From contig WRLM01000001.1 of assembly GCA_009777615.1 (NCBI GenBank), positions 310,001-374,000 on the forward strand: 64,000 nt of DNA, in the 5' to 3' direction. Below are positions 1 through 9,437 of this stretch, one piece after another. A program made the position numbers and the translations under genes. Origin of the DNA: Candidatus Methanoplasma cognatum. Lineage in GTDB: Archaea; Thermoplasmatota; Thermoplasmata; Methanomassiliicoccales; Methanomethylophilaceae. Position 1 is the stretch's first letter, and every line of letters begins with the position of its first letter. The notes under the pieces are model-generated. The model did not search any database. It saw nothing but the letters and a program-made list of their open reading frames with translations, and was not told where the DNA came from.

Positions 1-429
1 GGCCCCGGCGACAATGTCGGGTTCAATGTGCGCGGCGTAGCTAAGAACGATGTCAGGAGAGGAGACGTAGCCGGCCCGGTGGACAACCCCCCGACCGTCG
101 CAAAGCAGTTCACGGCGCAGATCGTCGTCCTGAACCACCCCTCCGCCATAACCGTCGGATACACCCCCGTGTTCCACTGCCACACCACTCAGACGGCCTG
201 CAGGTTCGTTGAGCTGGTGAAGACCATTGACCCCAAGAGCGGTCAGGTCAAAGCGGAGAACCCGCCCTTCCTTAAGACAGGCGACATCGCCGTCGTCAAG
301 GTAGAGCCGACGAAGCCGATGGTAATCGAGACTGCAAAAGAATTCCCGCCGCTCGGAAGGTTCGCCATCCGTGACATGGGTCAGACCGTCGCTGCCGGTA
401 TGTGCATCGAGGTCCAGAAGGCCAACTGA
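1..429 (+). CDS. tuf: Translation elongation factor EF-1alpha (aEF1A), C-terminal part
   Basis: This is the GTPase that delivers aminoacyl-tRNA to the ribosome; only the C-terminal beta-barrel domains are inside the window. The reading frame is open from base 1 ([12 protein letters not shown]) and ends at TGA 427-429. The text [18 protein letters not shown] and the ending [15 protein letters not shown] are typical of domain 3 of archaeal EF-1alpha. The gene is cut by the window edge, so the GTPase domain is not visible. It is followed 30 bases later by rpsJ on the same strand, the usual archaeal pairing, and the two are probably co-transcribed. Confidence 0.95.
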   Translation, partial: GPGDNVGFNVRGVAKNDVRRGDVAGPVDNPPTVAKQFTAQIVVLNHPSAITVGYTPVFHCHTTQTACRFVELVKTIDPKSGQVKAENPPFLKTGDIAVVKVEPTKPMVIETAKEFPPLGRFAIRDMGQTVAAGMCIEVQKAN

Positions 430-459
430 GGCCTTCGTCCTTTATTTAAGGGATAAAAC

Positions 460-774
460 ATGTCACAGCGAGCAAGGATCTCACTCAGCGGCACTGACCC
501 GGCAAAGGTTGACAGCGTATGCGCCCAGATCAAGGGGATATCCCAGAGGACCGGCGTGGACATACGCGGACCCGTCCCTCTTCCTACGAAGAAGCTCAGG
601 GTTCCCTGCAGGAAGAGCCCTGATGGAGAAGGAAGCGAGACCTGGGACCGCTGGGAGATGCGCATCCACAAGAGACTGATCGACCTGGATGCCGACGAAC
701 GCGCCCTCAGGCAGCTCATGAGGATCCAAGTGCCCGACGGCGTGAACATCGAGATCGTTCTTCGCAGCACCTAA
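460..774 (+). CDS. rpsJ: 30S ribosomal protein S10 (uS10)
   Basis: Small-subunit ribosomal protein of 104 residues, the normal archaeal length. It opens [18 protein letters not shown] and contains [20 protein letters not shown] and [18 protein letters not shown], the conserved S10 core. The ATG at 460 fits the family start. It lies directly downstream of the EF-1alpha gene, the standard archaeal arrangement. Nothing looks unusual. Confidence 0.96.
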   Translation: MSQRARISLSGTDPAKVDSVCAQIKGISQRTGVDIRGPVPLPTKKLRVPCRKSPDGEGSETWDRWEMRIHKRLIDLDADERALRQLMRIQVPDGVNIEIVLRST

Positions 775-831
775 ACACCTTACCAACAACCTTTCTTTTA
801 TTATATATATCAAACAAGCGGCGCTTTACCG

Positions 832-1005
832 TTACGGGTGTTCATATCGGGCGTGCTTTTCATATGCCATCCGAAGCGGAAGTTCATTACACCCCCAGGT
901 CCGGATCCAGCCTCAATATGAGGCAGGGAGGCACACATCCCGGACCATCGGCGCGACAGGCGCGCCTCCCCGCAGAGGAAAATCGGTTTTTAACGATTTT
1001 TCTAT
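832..1005 (+). ncRNA. Candidate structured small RNA with its own TATA box and T-tract end
   Basis: No ORF explains this stretch, but it folds densely. A closing GGTCC/GGACC pair encloses the perfect hairpin GCCTC-AATAT-GAGGC (about 914-928) and a GGGA/TCCC hairpin. It is followed by GGCGCG-ACAGG-CGCGCC (about 950-966), and upstream GGGTGT (about 836) can pair with ACACCC (about 890). A TATA-like run (TTATATATA, about 801-809) sits about 25 bases before the start. A hairpin AAAATCG/CGATTTT with a T-run closes it at about 979-1001. I could not assign a family. A short part (CCATCCGAAGCGGAAGTTC) is reminiscent of 5S rRNA, but the rest does not fit. RNase P, SRP or a lineage-specific RNA remain possible. 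Confidence 0.4.
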
Positions 1006-1290
1006 ATTTTACATAATACCGCTCTTATAGATATATTAGGCACATAGTAACTATATACAAACTATTGTATCACTGGAGATTTTATATATTATTATGTGTT
1101 ATTTATCTTTGTCGAAAATCAATTCGATAACAAAACCGTTCAATGTCGTGAATAAGGGACGAAACGCGAGGTCTTGTGCTCAATATTTTTGGCATGAGCA
1201 AAAACTCCTTCAGGACATTCCCGTTCCTTCCCTATTCCCCCATTCACGGCATTGTAACGGCCCCTATCAAAGACGAGGCGGCGGATCGAA
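1006..1290. other. AT-rich intergenic region
   Basis: About 285 bases separate the candidate RNA from the surface-protein gene. The region is very AT-rich with several TATA-like stretches (for example near 1028-1060 and 1080-1095) that could serve the gene at 1291. I see no convincing gene in it; the small ORF starting at 1094 has no recognisable protein features. Confidence 0.5.
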
Positions 1291-2199
1291 ATGTCAGCGG
1301 TGAAAACAGCATCTGAGAAACGGGTACTGACGGCAATAGCGGCGGCCGTATTGATGATCATACTTATGCCCGCATTAAGCCAAATGGCAGAACCGGCGGC
1401 CGGTATCGGTAATGCTGATGGGAACAACATCTCACAGGGTCAGGAGACCGCCTCGGAGCCGACAGGCAGCGGATCCCTCATCGAATGGAGAGGGGACGCA
1501 AGCGGAGAGTCCGCAGCATATTGTCTTACGAAAGATCCGGGCAATTCTGTGCCGGAGGTATCTGACGGATTACCGCCTGTGAACAAGGAATACTACATCA
1601 CCGCAACCTCCGATCCCCTGACCTCCATATCTCCGGAGGGGAAGGCGGCCGTACAGAAAGGGAACAGCATAACATTCACCTTCTCCGCCGACGCAGGATC
1701 CTACATCGATGCGGTAATAGTCGACGGCATGCACCTTTCGCAGGCGGAGATAGACCGCGGGTCATATACATTCCGTAATGTGGGCATGAACCACACCATC
1801 TGGGTGAAGGGCGCTGAGTCAGAGGTGACCCTCACCATCGCTATGGTGGAAGGCAGCGGTTACGCCGAATACAGCGTGGACTACGGACCGTTCACGAAGT
1901 ACACAACGATCGTCAGTCTGCCGGACCGGGCGGACGTGACCGTCAGAGCATATGCGGACGACGGATACCAATTTGAGAGATGGCGTGTGGGAGCGACCCC
2001 GCTCCCGGACCCGGAGCTGTTATTTTATCGTATCGCCGTGCCTCTGCAGGTGATGCTGTACTTCGCCGAAGAGGATGAAGGAGGCCTGATGGGAGAGAAT
2101 GAAGGTAACGATATCTTAGGCGGCGGTTTCCTGCCGTTGATGATAGGCGCCCTGCTGCTGACAACTGCTGGCTTTTTTATTTTACGGAAGATATTGTGA
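1291..2199 (+). CDS. Secreted, C-terminally anchored surface protein
   Basis: A 302-residue protein with an N-terminal signal segment (roughly residues 10-32, basic KRVLTAIAAAVLMII) and a C-terminal transmembrane anchor (LPLMIGALLLTTAGFFILRK), so most of it faces outside. The middle has two beta-type modules: one around YITATSDPLTSISPEG to GMNHTIWVKG, and an InlB-B-repeat-like one (GSGYAEYSVDYGPF, DDGYQFERW). The same two modules in the same order occur at the end of the giant protein at 55455-63053, so this looks like a small member of that family. Its function is unknown; adhesion or cell-surface decoration is an inference. Confidence 0.75.
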   Translation: MSAVKTASEKRVLTAIAAAVLMIILMPALSQMAEPAAGIGNADGNNISQGQETASEPTGSGSLIEWRGDASGESAAYCLTKDPGNSVPEVSDGLPPVNKEYYITATSDPLTSISPEGKAAVQKGNSITFTFSADAGSYIDAVIVDGMHLSQAEIDRGSYTFRNVGMNHTIWVKGAESEVTLTIAMVEGSGYAEYSVDYGPFTKYTTIVSLPDRADVTVRAYADDGYQFERWRVGATPLPDPELLFYRIAVPLQVMLYFAEEDEGGLMGENEGNDILGGGFLPLMIGALLLTTAGFFILRKIL

Positions 2200-2325
2200 G
2201 GTCACAGACAAACCGCCCGCCGGCGGCTATCGATCCCTTCAAACGTTCTTTCAAACTTCTCTTTTCTGCCGCGTAACACATCGTTCGGAAATGGATTCAA
2301 ATACGGCATTACCGATGGATACCGC

Positions 2326-2931
2326 ATGATAATAGCGGCCACCGACAGAAAGATATCCATGCTGCCCTTCAAAGAACAGATCGCCCTTATTGCAGAAGCC
2401 GGACCGGAAATGATCATTCTCTCCGAACGGGACCTTTCCCCGCCCGAATATAAAGAACTGGCGTTGTTCTGCAAAGCGGAGTGCGAGAAGAACGGCGTGG
2501 AGTTCTGTGCGGATAAATTCGCGGAGGTGGCGAAGGAACTGGGGGTCGGGACGATATACGTCAGCCTTCGGGACCTCAGGACCTCTAAGCCGGAAGGATT
2601 CGGCAGGATACTGACCACCGTGCGGAACGAGAAGGAGGCGGCGGAGGCAGAAAGACTGGGCGCCTCGCTGCTGATATTCCGCGATGTCTTTGATCTTTCA
2701 TGCAAATCATGCAGGAACGCGAAAGGTCTTGCCACGCTCAGATACATGCTGGGGGAAGTGGACATCCCAGTCGTTGGGGCGGGAGGCATCCTTCCGGATG
2801 TTTTCCAGGAGGTCCTGGCATCCGATGCGGCGGGCATATGCATGAGGGACGGGTTCATGAAGACCAAGGACCCGGGTGCGGCGGTCAAAGCGTACCGCGA
2901 GGCGGAGAGACAGCTGAAAAGGACGCGCTGA
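2326..2931 (+). CDS. Thiamine-phosphate-synthase-like (ThiE/TenI) TIM-barrel protein
   Basis: A 201-residue protein that resembles the ThiE/TenI barrel. It has an N-terminal strand (IIAATDRK), the phosphate-binding loop VVGAGGILPDVFQEVLASDAAG near residues 147-166, and a short total length consistent with the family. ThiE joins HMP-pyrophosphate and thiazole phosphate to make thiamine phosphate; TenI-like relatives act on related thiazole compounds. A CKSC pair near residue 125 is unusual for ThiE. No other thiamine genes are adjacent, so the exact reaction is uncertain. The gene lies 130 bases upstream of ilvD on the same strand. Confidence 0.6.
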   Translation: MIIAATDRKISMLPFKEQIALIAEAGPEMIILSERDLSPPEYKELALFCKAECEKNGVEFCADKFAEVAKELGVGTIYVSLRDLRTSKPEGFGRILTTVRNEKEAAEAERLGASLLIFRDVFDLSCKSCRNAKGLATLRYMLGEVDIPVVGAGGILPDVFQEVLASDAAGICMRDGFMKTKDPGAAVKAYREAERQLKRTR

Positions 2932-3063
2932 ACCATTGTGTTCAGGTAACGCGGGCCGATCCTCACGGGCGCCCGCAAAAGAGACCGGCGGCTCACATCC
3001 GGAAGGGTATTCAGATAATTATTTACGTACATTACCGCTAAGCCGGAACATAGGTCGATCCGT

Positions 3064-4710
3064 ATGAGAAGCGACGTCGTCAGAAAAGGGATAGGAAGCG
3101 CGCCGGCCAGAAGTCTGCTGAGAGCAGACGGCCTGAAGGACGAGGATTTCGAGAAGCCGTTCATAGGCATAGCCAATTCGTGGAACGATATCGTGCCCGG
3201 ACATCTCCACCTCAACGAGATCGCGGAAGCGGTCAGAGAAGGGATAATAGAGGCGGGAGGAAAGCCGTTCACCTTCGGCGTTCCGGCGATCTGCGACGGC
3301 ATAGCCATGGGCCATAACGGCATGAGGTTCTCTCTCATATCCAGAGAGGTGATCTCCGATTGCTGCGAGGTCATGATCGAGGGCCATGCCTTTGACGGAT
3401 GGGTCGGGGTCACGAACTGTGATAAAGTGACGCCGGGAATGCTCATGGCGGCGGGAAGAATGAACGTTCCCGCAATAATGATAACGGGAGGCGCCATGGA
3501 GCCCGGGAACCTCAACGAAGGGGATCTCGACCTCCAATCGGTGTTCGAGGCGCTGGGATCATATTCCGCCGGGACCGTGGATGAGAACTTCGTGAAGACC
3601 ATAGAGTGCGCCGCATGTCCCGGAACGGGAAGCTGCTCCGGTCTTTTCACCGCAAACTCGATGGCATGCCTGACCGAGGTCCTGGGACTGAGCATGACCG
3701 GCTGCGGGACATCGCTGGCCGTGGATAAGAAAAAATTAAAGATCGCAAAGGAAACGGGAAAGAGGATAGTCGAACTCGTGAAGAAGGACATTAAGCCCCG
3801 AGATATAGTGACCATGAGGTCATTCAGGAACGCCGTGCGCGTCGATATGGCCATAGGCGGATCGACGAACACCGCCCTCCACATTCCCGCGATATCGAAG
3901 GACTTCGGGTGCAACGTCACGCTGGACCTTTTCGATGAGATATCCAGAGAGATACCCCATATAACAAGCCTCAGGCCGGCAGGGATATACTCAATGCGGG
4001 ACCTGGACCGCGCCGGAGGCATGCCGGGGGTCCTGAACAGATTGAAGGGAATGATCGAGGACGCCCCCACCGTCAACGGAAAGAGCGTGAAGGAGATCGC
4101 GGAGGAGGCAAAGGTCACGGACGACAATGTCCTGAGGCCTTTGGACAACCCGTTCCATCCGCAGGGCGGGATAGCGATACTGAAGGGAAACCTTGCACCT
4201 CAGGGATCCGTCGTAAAGCAGGCGGCGGTGAGCGAGAACATGATGCGCTTCACCGGAAAGGCGAGGGTGTTCGACAGCGAGCAGGACGCGACCGCCGCGA
4301 TAACATCCGGAAAGATAGTGCCCGGAGATGTGATCGTCATAAGGTACGAAGGTCCGAAGGGAGCTCCGGGAATGCCGGAGATGCTGTCGCCCACCAGCCT
4401 TGTCATGGGCAGAGGCCTCGGAGATTCCGTGGCGCTGATCACAGACGGAAGGTTCTCGGGCGCGACGAGAGGAGGGGCAATAGGACACATCTCTCCGGAA
4501 GCTTACGAAAAGGGGCCGATATCGGCGCTGAAGGACGGAGATGTTATCGAGATAGATATCCCCGGAAGGAAGCTCAGTGTGAAGATATCCGACGAAGAGA
4601 TGAAAGAGCGCCTTTCCAAAGTGAAAGCGGTCGAGCATCCGGCGACAGGCGTTCAGAAAAGGTACAGGAAACTGGTAACCAACGGCGCGAACGGCGCATA
4701 CCTGGAATGA
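3064..4710 (+). CDS. ilvD: Dihydroxy-acid dehydratase
   Basis: This iron-sulfur enzyme dehydrates 2,3-dihydroxy-isovalerate and the methylvalerate analogue in valine and isoleucine synthesis. The 548-residue length is typical. Family motifs are clear: NSWNDIVPGHLHL, CDGIAMGHNGM, VTNCDKVTPGM, CAACPGTGSCSGLFTANSM, GGSTN and LITDGRFSGATRGG; the cysteines in the third and fourth motifs are cluster ligands. The gene converges on the aro operon, and its TGA (4708-4710) abuts the stop of aroQ (4711-4713), so the two stops form a TGATCA palindrome with no spacer. Confidence 0.96.
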   Translation: MRSDVVRKGIGSAPARSLLRADGLKDEDFEKPFIGIANSWNDIVPGHLHLNEIAEAVREGIIEAGGKPFTFGVPAICDGIAMGHNGMRFSLISREVISDCCEVMIEGHAFDGWVGVTNCDKVTPGMLMAAGRMNVPAIMITGGAMEPGNLNEGDLDLQSVFEALGSYSAGTVDENFVKTIECAACPGTGSCSGLFTANSMACLTEVLGLSMTGCGTSLAVDKKKLKIAKETGKRIVELVKKDIKPRDIVTMRSFRNAVRVDMAIGGSTNTALHIPAISKDFGCNVTLDLFDEISREIPHITSLRPAGIYSMRDLDRAGGMPGVLNRLKGMIEDAPTVNGKSVKEIAEEAKVTDDNVLRPLDNPFHPQGGIAILKGNLAPQGSVVKQAAVSENMMRFTGKARVFDSEQDATAAITSGKIVPGDVIVIRYEGPKGAPGMPEMLSPTSLVMGRGLGDSVALITDGRFSGATRGGAIGHISPEAYEKGPISALKDGDVIEIDIPGRKLSVKISDEEMKERLSKVKAVEHPATGVQKRYRKLVTNGANGAYLE

Positions 4711-4977
4711 TCATTTGAGGGATCTCTGCAGTTCCACCGACTCTCGGATAAGGATCCTGCAGATATCCTCGGCATATTCGGGGTTCATTCCGTTGTCTTC
4801 GGCGAAAGCTCGATATCTTCCGACGACCGCTTCTTCAACGGAGGGCTCGATGATCTCCAGCCCCTTCTCTATTTTGCAGAGACCGACCTCTTTGGCAAGG
4901 TCCAGCCTTTTTTTCATGAGGCACAGTATCTCAAGGTCCGTTTCTTTTATTCCCGACCTAAGCTCATCCAGGCTCAT
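4711..4977 (-). CDS. aroQ: Chorismate mutase, AroQ type
   Basis: An 88-residue all-helical chorismate mutase that converts chorismate to prephenate for phenylalanine and tyrosine synthesis. It shows the AroQ pattern: SLDELRSGIKETDLEILCLM, an LDLAKEVGLCKIEKG segment with the active-site Arg/Lys region, and a C-terminal helix with RESVELQ. It is the last gene of the aro operon; its ATG overlaps the stop of aroC by 4 bases. Confidence 0.92.
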   Translation of the reverse strand: MSLDELRSGIKETDLEILCLMKKRLDLAKEVGLCKIEKGLEIIEPSVEEAVVGRYRAFAEDNGMNPEYAEDICRILIRESVELQRSLK

Positions 4978-6038
4978 AGTTCCCCTCTGATTATCTGGTC
5001 CGCGAGAACAAGGCAGGTCACGCTTTCGACGACGATGACCGCCCTCGGCACTATGCAGGGGTCGTGCCTCCCCTCAACGCTGACCTTGGCGTTCTCCATT
5101 AGCTCAAGGTCCACCGTATCCTGCTCTTTTCCTATGGACGGGGTCGGCTTGAAGACCGCGCGGAATACCAGAGGGGCGCCGTCGCTCATTCCCCCCAATA
5201 CCCCTCCCATGTTGTTGGAGCGCAGTTTTATCCCGTCGTCATAATAATACGGGTCGTTGCTCTCCGAGCCTCTCATCCCGGCAAGCCCGAACCCTTTTCC
5301 GAACTCGACGCCTTTGCAGGCGGGGATACCGAAGACGGCCCTTGCTATCTCCGCGTCAAGGGACTCGAACCACGTTCCGCCGAGGCCTATGGGGAGACCG
5401 GTCGCGATGCATTCTATCGTGCCTCCGACACTGTCTTTGTCAAATGACGCTTCCAGTATCGCATCGGCCATCATTGAATCCAGATCGTCTGTCGCCGCCT
5501 TGGTCCGGCGCTGTTTTGAAAGAACGGCGTCATCGAAGGTCCGTTCCTCCTCATCCTTTATCTTTCCTATCGATCTCGTGAACGCCGCCACGCTGATCCC
5601 GCGCTGCGACAGGAACTGTCTTGCGATACTCCCGGCAACGACGATCGACACGGTAAGCCTTCCGGAGAATTGGTTGCCACCTTTGATCTTGTGGTCCGGG
5701 GACTTTACAAGGGCGGGGAGATCCGCGTGTCCCGGGCGGGGTGTCCTGTTGAAAATTTCGTACTTCGATGTGTCGGTGTTGGTGTTCGCGATCCTGTAGT
5801 GTATCCTTTGCCCCGTCGCCTTTCCTCCCCAGATCCCGGAAAGGAAATCCACCTCATCCGGTTCCGCACGGGGGGTGCCTATCCCTTCGGAAGGTTTCCT
5901 CAGGTCCAGCTCTCTGTTGATCTGTTCGACGCTGATCTCCGTGCCTTCCGGGACGCCGTCCAAAGTGCCTCCCACATACTCAGTATGGCTTTCTCCATAG
6001 AGCGTGAACACGATCAATTCTCCCATCCTGTACATCAT
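4974..6038 (-). CDS. aroC: Chorismate synthase
   Basis: Makes chorismate from EPSP using reduced FMN. The frame is open from 6107, but the start that fits is the ATG at 6038, which overlaps the aroA stop in an ATGA and gives 354 residues, the usual length. The family signature FTLYGESHTEYVGG follows directly. Further motifs are RPGHAD, NQFSGRLTVSIVVAGS and SNNMGGVLGGMSDGAPL. It is the sixth gene of the operon. Confidence 0.95.
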   Translation of the reverse strand: MMYRMGELIVFTLYGESHTEYVGGTLDGVPEGTEISVEQINRELDLRKPSEGIGTPRAEPDEVDFLSGIWGGKATGQRIHYRIANTNTDTSKYEIFNRTPRPGHADLPALVKSPDHKIKGGNQFSGRLTVSIVVAGSIARQFLSQRGISVAAFTRSIGKIKDEEERTFDDAVLSKQRRTKAATDDLDSMMADAILEASFDKDSVGGTIECIATGLPIGLGGTWFESLDAEIARAVFGIPACKGVEFGKGFGLAGMRGSESNDPYYYDDGIKLRSNNMGGVLGGMSDGAPLVFRAVFKPTPSIGKEQDTVDLELMENAKVSVEGRHDPCIVPRAVIVVESVTCLVLADQIIRGEL

Positions 6039-7294
6039 ATCACCTCGACTCTCATTCCCAAAGACATCATGTGTTCGGGGAATTCGGGATACGACACCGA
6101 ACAGCACTCTGCGTTGTCCATGATTACGGCGTCCTCACATAATAAAGATGCTACCGCCGCGGCCATCATGATGCGGTGGTCCCCGGCGTTGTCAACGACG
6201 CCGCCCCTCAATCTGCTTCTGCCTCTGATGACGCATCCGTCGTCGGTCTCGGACGCATCCGCTCCTATGGCCTTCAGCATATCCACCGTTGTCCTTATGC
6301 GGTCGCTCTCCTTGAACCTGAGCTGCGGCGCGCCGTAGAGCCTGCTTGTGCCTTCGGCGGTGCTCAGGAGCACCGCCAATATGGGAAACAGATCGGGGCA
6401 TCCCCCTATGTCTATGGCCGCCGCCAGAAGGGTGTTCTTCTTCACGGTCACGGAATCACCGCTAACGGATACCAGCGCGCCGACGTCCTTCAAAATGTCG
6501 ATGATCACTCTGTCTCCTTGGGGATCGTCCATCTGCAGTCCTTTCACGGTCACCTCTCCGCCCAAGGCTCCGGCGACGAGGGGGAAGGCCGCGGATGAGA
6601 AGTCGGCGGGCACGACATAATCGTACGGGCGGTATCCGGTCCCGCCCTTTATACTGAATATGCTGCCCGCCATACTTACATCCGAACCGAACAGACCCAT
6701 GATATGGGCGGTGACGTCAAGGTAGGGCTTAGACACCATCTTTCCTTCGATGATTATCTCGGAATCATTGGCAAGCATGGGCGATGTGACCATCAGGGAG
6801 GTAATGAACTGCGAGCTTATGCCTCCGTTTATGGCGACCTTTCCGCCCCGGTTAGGCCCCCTTATTTCCACTGGAGGTTTTCCGTCGTCGGAGGAGCATT
6901 CGACCCCCATCCGGCTCAGCGCATCAAGCAGCGGCCCCATAGGTCTTTTCCTCAATGAAGAGTCGCCGGTGATCGTTACTTTTTCATCGAATATGGATGC
7001 TATTCCGGAGAATATGCGGAGAGTTGTCCCGGAGTTGCCGGCGTCCACTATCCCTCCGGGAGAACGGAGGTCCCCCCCGGAGATAAGGAGTTCGTTCCCT
7101 TTCCTCTTGACGGATGCTCCCATGGACTCCACAGCCCCGATCGTGGACAGGATATCGTCGGATATCAGACAGTTAGAGACCCTGCTCACTCCTCCGGCCA
7201 TCGAGGCCAGGAAGATCGCTCTGTGAGTGTGGCTCTTTGACGGCGGAGAGGAAACGGAACCTTTCAGACATCCGCCGCCGAATGACATTTTCAT
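6035..7294 (-). CDS. aroA: 3-phosphoshikimate 1-carboxyvinyltransferase (EPSP synthase)
   Basis: Transfers the enolpyruvyl group of PEP to shikimate-3-phosphate. At 419 residues it has the normal length. Motifs are SPPSKSHTHRAIFLAS (substrate lysine near residue 18), GNSGTTLRIFSG, RPMGPLLDAL, SQFITSLMVTSP, RFKESDRI and DHRIMMAAAVAS. It overlaps the shikimate-kinase stop by ATGA at its start and aroC by ATGA at its end. Confidence 0.95.
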   Translation of the reverse strand: MKMSFGGGCLKGSVSSPPSKSHTHRAIFLASMAGGVSRVSNCLISDDILSTIGAVESMGASVKRKGNELLISGGDLRSPGGIVDAGNSGTTLRIFSGIASIFDEKVTITGDSSLRKRPMGPLLDALSRMGVECSSDDGKPPVEIRGPNRGGKVAINGGISSQFITSLMVTSPMLANDSEIIIEGKMVSKPYLDVTAHIMGLFGSDVSMAGSIFSIKGGTGYRPYDYVVPADFSSAAFPLVAGALGGEVTVKGLQMDDPQGDRVIIDILKDVGALVSVSGDSVTVKKNTLLAAAIDIGGCPDLFPILAVLLSTAEGTSRLYGAPQLRFKESDRIRTTVDMLKAIGADASETDDGCVIRGRSRLRGGVVDNAGDHRIMMAAAVASLLCEDAVIMDNAECCSVSYPEFPEHMMSLGMRVEVI

Positions 7295-8127
7295 ATTGAC
7301 GGCCTCCTTGTGCGGGTGAAGATCAGTCCGACCAGCCCCGTTCTTTCAATAAAATCCTCAGCATCTCCCGGCTCCAGAACTATTGCGATGGCCGGCCCCG
7401 ATCCGGAGACCCCGGCCCCGAGGGCGCCGTTCTCCATGGCGATATCGGAGACGGTGTTGTCTATTCCAGAAACGGACGCGATCAGCTTTCCGTTCTCGGT
7501 CATAGCTTTGAAGGGATCGGTCCTTGCTACGTCCACCAGAGCCCCGACCTCGGACGATATGCTCCTCAGCTTTTCCAGAGGGAGCCCCGTCTTCCTGATC
7601 TTGTATTTGGGGGAATGGATCAGAACATCGTATTCGCCGATGTCTTCCCGGAATAGTATGGTGTCTTCTCTGTTGTCGGTGATCACAAGGCCTCCGAGCC
7701 CGCATCCGCAGGCGTCGTCGAAGGACCCGGTGACGGTGACGCCCGCCTTCCTGGCACAATTGACCCCGAGCTTTATTCTTTCAATGATGTCCATATCGAA
7801 CCTCTCCGAATCCATCACGGACGATATGATCGCGTTGCAGGCGGAGCTTGAGCTCTTAAGCCCGCGGGATATGGGGATCTCGGACGAGATCTTAAGCAGC
7901 CACCCATCCGGCTCTTCGATGCCCATTCTTTTATATGACTCAGAGACGCAGATATTCGCCATCTCTTTATTCTCGGAAGGGTCGTTGGATATGAGCACAT
8001 CTTTCGCCTCTCCAGCAGGGTGGAAGACCGCATGGGTCCGCAGGGTGACGCCGATGGTCGAGCCGATGCCGCAGGGCATCGCGTTGATCACCGAGACCGC
8101 ACCGTACGAGGTGCCCTGCCCCATCAT
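7291..8127 (-). CDS. aroK: Shikimate kinase, archaeal GHMP type
   Basis: Phosphorylates shikimate. It belongs to the GHMP kinase superfamily, the archaeal replacement for bacterial AroK. The GHMP ATP-binding motif SRGLKSSSSACNAIISS and the C-terminal GAGVSGSGPAIAIV are visible. The frame runs open upstream to 8319, but that part is a shadow of aroDE. The ATG at 8127 (MMGQGTSYGAVSVINAM) overlaps the aroDE stop in an ATGA and gives 278 residues, the normal size. Confidence 0.93.
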   Translation of the reverse strand: MMGQGTSYGAVSVINAMPCGIGSTIGVTLRTHAVFHPAGEAKDVLISNDPSENKEMANICVSESYKRMGIEEPDGWLLKISSEIPISRGLKSSSSACNAIISSVMDSERFDMDIIERIKLGVNCARKAGVTVTGSFDDACGCGLGGLVITDNREDTILFREDIGEYDVLIHSPKYKIRKTGLPLEKLRSISSEVGALVDVARTDPFKAMTENGKLIASVSGIDNTVSDIAMENGALGAGVSGSGPAIAIVLEPGDAEDFIERTGLVGLIFTRTRRPSI

Positions 8128-9437
8128 TCCAAAGCCCCCCTCATATGTTCGAACAGGTCTTTCTTCCCGGTCCACATCTCCAGCGACGCGGTGCCTTGCA
8201 TTGCGAGCATATCCTCTCCGGAAACGATCCCTCCGCCCACCTCTTTTGCCTTCTTTATCAGAGGGGTCTCGGTCCCGTAGACCATGTCGAAAACAGTATG
8301 GTGCCGGGTGAGCTGGCATATGTTGACTGGATACTCGTCATTTCCGTACATCCCCACGGGGGTGCAGTTGATGATCAGATCGTAAAGCATGAGGGCGACA
8401 CTCTCCTTATGAAAGAAGTCGCAGCCGAGGTCCCGGCAGAGCGAACGGGATGTTACTTCGTTCCTTCCGGTGACGGTGACGCGGCATCCGTTGTTGGTAA
8501 GAGCGAACGCGCAGGCACGAGCCGCGCCGCCGGACCCCATGATAAGGGCTCTCTTGCCGCGAGGGTCGAATCCCGCAAGTTTCAGGGCATGCTCTATTCC
8601 CAGGATATCGGTGTTGTATCCTTTCAGGACCCCGTTCTCGTTGACTATGGTGTTGACCGCGCCGACCGTCTCGGCATTCTTGTCAACGGCGTCGAGATGC
8701 CCGAGCACCGATGATTTGTGGGGGATCGTGACATTCATTCCCTTTATGTTGTAATCAATAATGACATCCTTGATATGTTCAAGGGTCTCTACGTCGAATT
8801 TGAGATAGATACCTCTGATCCTCATCTTTTTCATCACCGTGTTGTGCATCTTTGGAGAGAGGGTCTTTTCCAAAGGATGTCCGAGGATGCCGACCACCAT
8901 TGGGTCATCGCCAAGGTATGACATCTCCTCCAGACTCAGCTGCCCCGGCGCAGTTGGCTTGCCCACGTACGCGAAAGTGAATTCATTTCCCAGGATGTCT
9001 CCTCTGATCCTGGTGACCGCGCCGAGCTCGCCCATGCCCAGCAGGACATGCCTTTTTTTCACCAGGCGGGACGAGTCGTACAGACTCTTCAGGTCGGAAA
9101 GGGAGTTTATACTGAACGCGCCCTTCGAGACGTCGCCGGGCATGCTGTTCAGCAGACCCGCGATGTCTTCCCCGGACGGAGTTGAATTGAAGTTGTGGTG
9201 TGAAGATATGATATCAAGATCGACGGCGGGAACTTCGTGTTCCCCTACGTCGATCATCCCTCCGAATCCTTCGGGCAGGAGGGACAGATCGGGAAGGTCC
9301 CTGAACGTAACTATCAGGTCCTTTCCGGGGATATCGGGAACGCGGCCGAGGATATCCAGCCTTATCTCCGCCATATCTGCTTTTTTTATCCCTTCGATGT
9401 CGGAGACGGAGCTCAGGGATGCGCAGAGTCTCATCAT
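8124..9437 (-). CDS. aroDE: Bifunctional 3-dehydroquinate dehydratase / shikimate dehydrogenase
   Basis: A 437-residue fusion that catalyses two consecutive steps. The first ~180 residues are a compact type I dehydroquinate dehydratase (MAEIRLDILG, SSHHNFNSTP, and the KGAFS region holding the Schiff-base lysine). Residues from about 182 onward are shikimate dehydrogenase (GILGHPLEKTLSPKMHN, GMNVTIPHKSSV with the catalytic lysine, VGAVNTIV, GYNTDILG, GSGGAARACAFAL). Such fusions are known in plants and some microbes. It overlaps both neighbours by ATGA. The dehydratase half is shorter than stand-alone versions, but the key residues appear present. Confidence 0.93.
   Translation of the reverse strand: MMRLCASLSSVSDIEGIKKADMAEIRLDILGRVPDIPGKDLIVTFRDLPDLSLLPEGFGGMIDVGEHEVPAVDLDIISSHHNFNSTPSGEDIAGLLNSMPGDVSKGAFSINSLSDLKSLYDSSRLVKKRHVLLGMGELGAVTRIRGDILGNEFTFAYVGKPTAPGQLSLEEMSYLGDDPMVVGILGHPLEKTLSPKMHNTVMKKMRIRGIYLKFDVETLEHIKDVIIDYNIKGMNVTIPHKSSVLGHLDAVDKNAETVGAVNTIVNENGVLKGYNTDILGIEHALKLAGFDPRGKRALIMGSGGAARACAFALTNNGCRVTVTGRNEVTSRSLCRDLGCDFFHKESVALMLYDLIINCTPVGMYGNDEYPVNICQLTRHHTVFDMVYGTETPLIKKAKEVGGGIVSGEDMLAMQGTASLEMWTGKKDLFEHMRGALE

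Noticed and set aside
832-1005. 5S rRNA
   Set aside because: Only a short stretch resembles the 5S loop B-C region; the spacing before it is too long and the loop E signature is missing.
1094-1303. Small ORF MCYLSLSKIN...
   Set aside because: AT-rich promoter region, no recognisable domain, overlaps the start of the surface-protein gene.
2202-4148. 648-residue antisense ORF over ilvD
   Set aside because: Shadow of the high-GC codon pattern of ilvD; the sense frame encodes an unmistakable dihydroxy-acid dehydratase.
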